A stretch of DNA of 64,000 nucleotides. It comes from Eutrigla gurnardus. Taxonomy: Eukaryota > Chordata > Actinopteri > Perciformes > Triglidae. The stretch's first letter is position 1. Each line of letters opens with the position of its first letter. A program made the translations under genes and the position numbers. The DNA is taken from positions 16,235,244-16,299,243 of the forward strand of contig OY741280.1 in the NCBI GenBank assembly GCA_963514095.1. The letters run 5' to 3'. The notes under the pieces were generated by a model. The model was not told the origin of the DNA, did not search any database, and was given only the letters and a program-made list of their open reading frames with translations. Positions 57,594 through 64,000 of the stretch are shown here, piece by piece.

Positions 57594-59741
57594 CGTGATA
57601 CAGGTCTCAGTGTGTCAATTTGGCGTTTTTTTAATGCTCTCACAGTGATTCGTACTTTGCCACTTATTCCCTCACCGGTGTGAGATGATTGGCAGTGACT
57701 GCTGATTTCATATTGTGAACCATAGAAATATTTACAGCCCAAAATATATTGTTTTCAGTCCCACTCCAACAGTTAAGACACTTACAACAACAAAAGAGCA
57801 CAATGCTAAACCGGAAATGCTGTACGTTAAGCACCATTATGTAGTATTTTTTTATATTTCTAACAGTTGTTTCAGCTCCTGCAGATTCCATCATATAGAA
57901 AAGTGTGGGCAGTCACCTCCAGCATCCGTGACTGATTTGGAAGTATTCATATCCTTCAAATAAGTACTAATACAACGATGTAAAGGTAAGTCCCACAAAA
58001 AAACTCAAACCAGTTTTGGTCTTCTACTTCGAGAATTCATCCATTTAACAATAATGTGGAAAAAAGATGCTGACTTAATGTCAAATCTTACAAAAGCACA
58101 CATTTCATCCACCCTATTCACCGCTGTATGCTTTTAGTACTGAGAGATTTAATGTCATTTATCACCGGAGAACACGACTCCTGCAGGATGACAAGCTCAC
58201 TAAAACCCTGATGGTGATAGCCCATCAGCTGCTCTCAGGCCTGGAACAGGGAGTTTATGTTCCAGTCGTGGCACACTGCGACACACACTTCAATCCTATC
58301 GGTGGGAGCCGTGCATGGGTGCCCACATGTACACCAGCATGTTCCATCATGTATGTATATGTCCTTCCTCCTTTATTCGTGACGACACCGAGGTCTCCGG
58401 GAAGTTTCAGGGGCCAAACGACAATAAAGAAAATTAGTGTTTCTAGGCCAACGAACCAAATGTTTGGTAAAAAAAAGTATATTTTCTATCAAAAAACCTT
58501 CACAACACTATTAAAGAGTTTGACATAAGTAGTTTATTGATTTGCCCACATATTGCTGCTCTTAAATTTGAATAAATGAAATACTTTTACACACTAATGT
58601 CCACTTTTACTCTGATTCTATATGTAAATCTCTAAATGAGTCGACTTAAAACAGAAATTTATGTTCTCTGTTCGCGGCCTCAGCACCCACTAAAGTGATT
58701 ACACTGTAAGATGTAAATCTAATCAAACAGAACAAGCAGAAATAGTAAAATATTGCTTTATGTGCCAAGAGGTTAAGAGAGGTCACAAAATTCAGATTAC
58801 ATCTTGTAATAAAACAAGGATGCATTCTGTACGTACAGTGCAGTTTATTAGAAATATGCTCTGGTCATATCGTAGGTTATTCCAAAAAAAATGAACTGCG
58901 AACTTAAAACTTTAAGTGAGACAGAAGTCTAAATGTGCTTACATTCAGGTGTTTGTGTGTGTGGATGTGGTCACGTCAGCATGTTACATGTGATTTATCT
59001 CTCTTGTCAAGCCACATGCCATGTGATCCTTCCGTCCCCCGAGACTCATTCTGTTACGTCAAAATTGCCTCTCTTCCATTTAAAACAACATTAACCCGGC
59101 CTGCAGGTGTGAAGCGGCTACACTGACTGTTAAACAAAATGCACCTGGGAACAGTAGGAAAGTGATTTATCGGCAACAGTGGGCTGACTTGTGGTCTCGC
59201 AGGGAAGCTTCCCATTGCCCTTCCTACAGTTCACGTGCCCCATCTATTTACATAAAGTATGCCACGGGCGCTCGACGTGGGCTGCACCACAGATAGATTG
59301 GAGGGTGAACATGCTGATGATGAGTGATTTCTATTTGACGTGATAAACGGATTACCACGGGGTTGGCAAATGTAACGAAAGTAACATTTCTCTTCGTTTT
59401 TAACAATCAAATAATGTGAGGCTGATTTTTACATATTTAAGAAAACTGATGTTTTTAAATGTCTCCTGAAGGTGACACGTGTCAGAAAAAGAAGAACTTT
59501 GTTCAATAGCAAATTCAAATTAGTTTTTTTTTACTTCCTCCTCCAGAAAATGTCTTCACACAGTCAATTTTATGTTGAGTCACATTTTGTATTCTGTATT
59601 TTTTTAAACTGCATATCCTCAGTGTGCTACCATCCCAGTTGTGCTTAAGTTAAGGCATCTTTCTTAACTTTCTTCATTGCCAACAACACTGCCATAGAAT
59701 ATTGCCTTGAATGTGCCTAACAGCTGCATTTTGTCTTTTGG

Positions 59742-59755
59742 CCAGTAGAGGGCGT
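59742..59755 (+). promoter_or_regulatory. CTCF-like motif
   Basis: CCAGTAGAGGGCGT matches 13 of 14 positions of the CTCF core consensus CCASYAGRKGGCRS. It lies about 2.1 kb after the last tgfbr2 poly(A) signal, a sensible place for a domain boundary. Occupancy is not shown. Confidence 0.5.
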
Positions 59756-60249
59756 ACTGGTTCTACTGGATACTGCATACTGCATACAAAGACACCATTT
59801 GTGCCTTCTGGAGCCATCTGGGTGAGTGCAGGATGCGGTGAGCTAACATTTGTGCTTTGAGGGTAAAGAAATCCATTTTTTTTTTAATGGAAGCACCGCA
59901 CTGTGAAAACTGAGAGCTGAGCTGACCATGTGACCATCTTTCCATTACTAAGAGTCACCACAAACACTGGAGTCCTTTCTGCCTCTTGGTGGGATCTAAT
60001 TCCATGTAAAACCTCAGCATAAAGCCCCACACACGTTTCTCTGTTTCCTCACTCTGTTGGGTCTCTCTCTTCATTTCTCTCCTGTCACACAACACATGAT
60101 CCCCGAACCCCATACCTGCTGCATCACGCGTGTTCCTGTCAGCTGTTCCATCCCGGTGCTCCTCACCTCGACGAGAACAGCTCGTCGTTGCTCACACGTC
60201 GTAGATGCAAAGCGCTCACGCAGCCCTTAGGGTGGCCTTAATAATCCAG

Positions 60250-61080
60250 AAGGAAAAGATATCCTCCTGCCAAAGTCACTTATCATTCCCACATTGCCGG
60301 TTGCCATGGTGATGCCTCATACATCAATCAAAGTTGCCGAGGAAGTGCGTTGGTTGGCGAGAGCTATAAACAATATTTTTAAGCCCCAGTAAGGAGATGA
60401 CAAGGGAGACAAATTGCTCCGATATCACCTCCTCTCTCGGCTGTCCACGTCCGGTTAACGTCAGGACATTTCCCCCTTCACCATATCATTAAAAGATCTG
60501 TTTTTATTCTTCTTCAAAATACTCATGATTTAGCTGTAAAGCAGCACTTTATGTGCGTGTGCAGCTTTGCTATCTGCAGCAGCAGGAGTCACAATTCCGT
60601 GACACTTTTAAGGCCCTGAGCCAAAATTGCAATCGTCCAGGGGATGATGCGCCTGTTAAGATAAGAGCAGCCCCGGCCCAGAGCCGGAGAGATGAGGACA
60701 CTGGTGGATCAGGAGCCATTTACCTCTCAGACATGTCTGTCTGACGGCAGTGGACTCGTTGGCTCCGACGTTACTTTAATTTCCCTCTCGCCTGAATGAG
60801 CTATTGTGTCGTTACAACAACAACAAAAAAAAGTCAGCCTGTCAAAGACAAACACAGCTGTGTCACAAACGTCGGTGTGTTTGATCCGACAGGGTTGCTT
60901 CTTGGGGAAGGATGCATTCACAGAGTTGTTTGCTTACATTTTTAATACAAGCCACGCTTGGCGGTTTTTTATTGCAATTTCCCATCCAACAACAAGCTGG
61001 AATGATTTGATCACTTGAGCCAACAAGAGCGATGCCATTCCACTTAATTCCCGACATCAATCATCGCCTGGTTGCATGCG
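60250..61080. other. Candidate conserved non-coding element downstream of tgfbr2
   Basis: Unique dense sequence (GTTGCCATGGTGATGCC, CATCAATCAAAG, AACAATATTTTTAAG, CCTGTTAAGATAAGAGC, CTGAATGAGCTATTG) with few simple repeats. Inferred from texture only; boundaries are approximate and it may be several elements. Confidence 0.3.
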
Positions 61081-61839
61081 GAGAGCGCTGATGATGTGGG
61101 ACTCATTTGGCTTGGTGTATCCTTTTGAGCCGTGTTCCGTATTAATTTGCCTATTTAGAAATCATTCACTGATCGCTGTCCTGTTCCAGTCAACGTTCAC
61201 GAGAGGCTGCGGCGAGACCGATGTGAGGATGTTAATCTGGTTTGTTAGAAACCTCTTAGGACTTCATAGAGAGGTCATTATTATCTAATGTATGTCTTGT
61301 ATGATGACAGAAAATTAAAAATCAGCAAATGTTACATATGGGATAACTCGGAATGTGGATGAATATTGGTTCTGAACACCAGAGTCCCTTTAGAAAACCT
61401 GTGATTTAAGTGCAGTTCTGGTTCTGGTTCACTTTCGAGGGGAATCGAACCGGATGACAAGCTTTAAGAATAACTACAGAAATATGAAATATTCTTGCTG
61501 CTGGTTAGTTAAAAGTTCCTTGTAGTGAGTTTAAACGTAAAACCAGACTGCACTGTCCCATTTATTACAAGAAAAAGCAAATCTGTGTTTAACATTTTTG
61601 GTGGAGGCACCGTTAACAATGACATCACCAGCACTGAACATTATTAAGGCTGGCAGTGTCTCTCTCCCTGTTCCCATCCTGCATCCCCCCCCCCGCTCCC
61701 CCACTCCCACCACCTCACCTCATCTCTCCCATATTCATTGGAGACTCCTCCTAAGTTTAACGTTATTTTGGAGGCGTGAATTCTCTTCTGACAGATGACC
61801 GATGGAGGGCGGCGAGGAGGAGAATCGATTGGACACGGG

Positions 61840-62130
61840 GCTGAGCACAGAGAAGCATCGTCCCGACCGGAGGGCCACTTGGTTATTGAACCACCTTTTG
61901 CAGAGTGCTCTCTGCTCAGAAAGTTGGTCTTTAATTTGATTGATTAGAACAAATTGGTCTTCATAGCACAAAAGCGTCACAAAAGCCCTAAAGTCTGCGG
62001 CGACGTAAGTTCAAGAGGAGAGTGGGGCGCTTAGAGGGCATCTTGGGATTCACTCCGAAAACATGTATATGACAGGCGTCATGCAGAAGCTCTGTGTAAA
62101 CTTTTCCAAGAATTGGAGAGACAAACTTTG
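61840..62130. other. Candidate conserved non-coding block
   Basis: Unique sequence including GGTTATTGAACCACC, TTTAATTTGATTGATTAG and GAACAAATTGG. Flagged by texture. Confidence 0.27.
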
Positions 62131-62399
62131 TGACGGGAGCAGAATAATGTCTGCTCCTCTTGTTTTAGATGCTACTGCTGTAATTCTGCCACAGAGGATT
62201 CAGGGCTGTCATTGAAGCAATATCACATAAATCTGCTGTCTTCTGGATTGAGACAGCCGGCGTTGGCTACTCAGGAAAGTGAGAGAAGGGTCATTTGTCA
62301 AGCTGGGGCATCTGGGAAATTGGGAGGCTTACTTCAATTTTTAACACGTGGGTCCCATTTTTTTCTCTCTCTCTCTGCCTCTGTTGAGCTCAGGTGTTA

Positions 62400-62414
62400 C
62401 CCCCCCCCCCCCCC
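62400..62414. repeat. C15 homopolymer
   Basis: Fifteen consecutive C, the same length as the run at 9427-9441. Confidence 0.95.
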
Positions 62415-63519
62415 TCATCTCTCAATCAATTGAAACTTTCTGACAAACTTTTTGTATGCAGCATGCCAAAAGGATTTGAAGCATCACTGCGGGCACATTC
62501 AGCCGTGTCGACAGGTTCGAATCAATCCTGATGAATGTGTCGAACTGTGAATGGCAATTCTCTATACTGATGTATGCTCTGAGAGTTGCTCCCAGACAAA
62601 AGTGTTTCTTTCCTTATTAAGGTTTAAGGCGCGCTTGACCGTACGTGCTCAGATGCAAGAGGATTCTCTTTTCAATCCCACAAAATCACGTAAATTATTG
62701 TGTGATTTTTGTGGGATAATTATGGTGGGAAGAAAACGGTGATGCGTCCTCGTTCATTTCTTATTTAAATCGTCATTTCATTGACAGGATCGTTTCACAA
62801 TCGTTGATTGCTTTGTTCCCTTCTTGGAGATGTGGTAGATGAAAGTATTTTGGTAATCAAATGGAAAAATGAAAAAAGTAATCTTCAGTTGAAGCTGTCA
62901 TTGTCTCAGCAGCTCACGGCCTCATGGGGAGAAATAACTTTTTATGTGCTTTGGAAAATGACAGATGAATGCAGATGCAGCCTTATGAATTGAGCAAAAG
63001 CTCTCTGATCTCAGGGGCGATATGGCAAAAAATATAGGATCTTATCACACTATTTCACATTCAATCTATTTCACAACAAGTGTCACATGGTGCACATGAA
63101 CGGCTAAGCAGCCGATCATCGAATCGCACCATGATATCATCGAGATTAACAGTCCAAGGTCGGCCCATTGGCTCAGTGTGAACCGACGTGTCACACGACC
63201 CGTGAAAAGACCCCTCGTCATCATGTAGAAGTTGACTTCAGGTCATGATTTTCTGCTTCCAGTCTCCGTCTCACCCGCCGAGACTCTGTTGTCATAGAAA
63301 CCGCCTTAAAACCTGAATACATTGCTTTCAAAATGAAATAAAGATTTTTGTTTTTTTGTTTTTACGACGTGTGGAAGCTGACCTTGACATTGATTATGAT
63401 GCTGTGCATCTTCACTCATTATTTAAAGTGGACCGTCTGACTCCCTGTTGGCTATATGGGTAAACAAATAGTTCATAAGAGAGTCGGTCCGGATGCTTAG
63501 TGCTTTCCTTTAAGTGCTC

Positions 63520-63960
63520 TCAATTCGGTTAATGATTGCGGTGCCGATCGGTGTGCACGGCGGCGATCCCCAAGCGCCGGCTAATCATTCTGTTTCGCTG
63601 GATCACACAGAGTCGTGAGGCCCGCTGCTCTCACAATGAGCAGACATCCTGTCCTGCCATGCTTTGTGATGGGATGTAGAGAATGTCAAGTTGCACTCTG
63701 TAAATGACGCACGAGGTAATTAGAAGGGAAGGATGCCAAGGGAATTAAAGGGGAATAAAAACCTAACATTGGCCCAAAACAAACAATAAGATTATGCTGT
63801 CAAATTTCCTTTCTTGCCACAGTTTGCGAGACAGGAAGCTGGTGGATTTGAGACGGCGTGAATGTGCTGGACTCTGCGTGGTTTCCCCGTGACGGGGATT
63901 GGCAATCAATGTGGTGTGTTCCTGGCTCCCAACCATTGCATGCTGGGTAAGGCTCCAGCC
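63520..63960. other. Candidate conserved non-coding element at window end
   Basis: Unique sequence (GGTTAATGATTGCGG, GGCTAATCATTCTG, GAGGTAATTAGAAGG, AAACAATAAGATTATGC) rich in homeodomain-type cores. Inferred from texture only. Confidence 0.3.
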
Positions 63961-64000
63961 CCCCCACTAATGACCCTCTGTAGGAAAAAAGCGGGTAGCG

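Larger units (their letters stand above)
56650..57610 (+). other. tgfbr2: tgfbr2 3' UTR
   Basis: AT-rich sequence after the stop, with poly(A) signals at 57280-57285 and 57404-57409 (AATAAA) and 57588-57593 (ATTAAA). It contains an overlapping miR-17, miR-130 and miR-19 seed-match cluster at 56931-56941 and four AAAGGGA (miR-204/211) matches. The extent is inferred from the signals. Confidence 0.7.
57611..64000. other. Region downstream of tgfbr2, no gene recognised
   Basis: AT-rich unique sequence up to about 59.7 kb, then denser mixed sequence. In human the next gene is GADL1 on the opposite strand; I found no exon of it here. Simple repeats include short C runs (61686-61694 and 62400-62414). 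Chance open frames only. Confidence 0.7.

Noticed and set aside
62514..62523. GGTTCGAATC resembling a tRNA B box
   Set aside because: No A box, acceptor stem or cloverleaf could be found around it.
57611..64000. Expected next gene (GADL1 orthologue on the opposite strand)
   Set aside because: No exon encoding its decarboxylase motifs was seen on either strand.

Overview
This is a stretch of vertebrate nuclear DNA, almost certainly from a ray-finned (teleost) fish. It has split genes with GT-AG introns, very many (CA)n, (GT)n and (CT)n microsatellites, long G/C homopolymers, and short interspersed elements of types I associate with teleosts (about 11.6, 19.6, 30.5 and 37.5 kb). There are no operons, CRISPR arrays, prokaryotic genes or recognisable intact transposase genes. 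Most open reading frames in the window are chance frames through simple repeats or unique non-coding DNA.

Layout. (1) About 1-18.6 kb is the 3' end of rbms3 on the + strand (RNA-binding motif, single-stranded-interacting protein 3). Three coding exons (8374-8484, 14956-15045, 16608-16732) and a last exon starting at 17348 encode the final 109 residues of the C-terminal tail. The RNA-recognition motifs lie upstream, outside the window. A 946-bp, 14-bp-unit GA-rich minisatellite (7043-7988) sits in the intron just before the first visible exon. A very A-rich 3' UTR follows the stop. (2) About 18.6-40.4 kb is intergenic, with decayed interspersed repeats, simple repeats and several blocks that read like conserved non-coding regulatory DNA. 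(3) 40554-56649 holds a complete tgfbr2 gene, the type II TGF-beta receptor: seven coding exons that join in frame into a 542-residue protein. Its 3' UTR runs to about 57.6 kb and carries candidate microRNA sites. (4) 57.6-64 kb is downstream non-coding DNA with one good CTCF-like motif and further candidate conserved blocks.

The order rbms3 then tgfbr2, both on the same strand, matches the neighbourhood on human chromosome 3p24, which supports both identifications. I see no shared pathway between the two genes; the link is conserved neighbourhood, perhaps kept by long-range regulatory elements between and inside them. I found no evidence of a new biological system. The items most worth a second look are fine-scale: a NAGNAG acceptor in tgfbr2 exon 2, loss of the A10 instability tract known from human TGFBR2, stacked microRNA seed matches in the tgfbr2 3' UTR, an rbms3 stop codon embedded in a splice donor, two strong inverted repeats, and the minisatellite. 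Homology statements come from reading motifs and from memory of the families; no database search was run.
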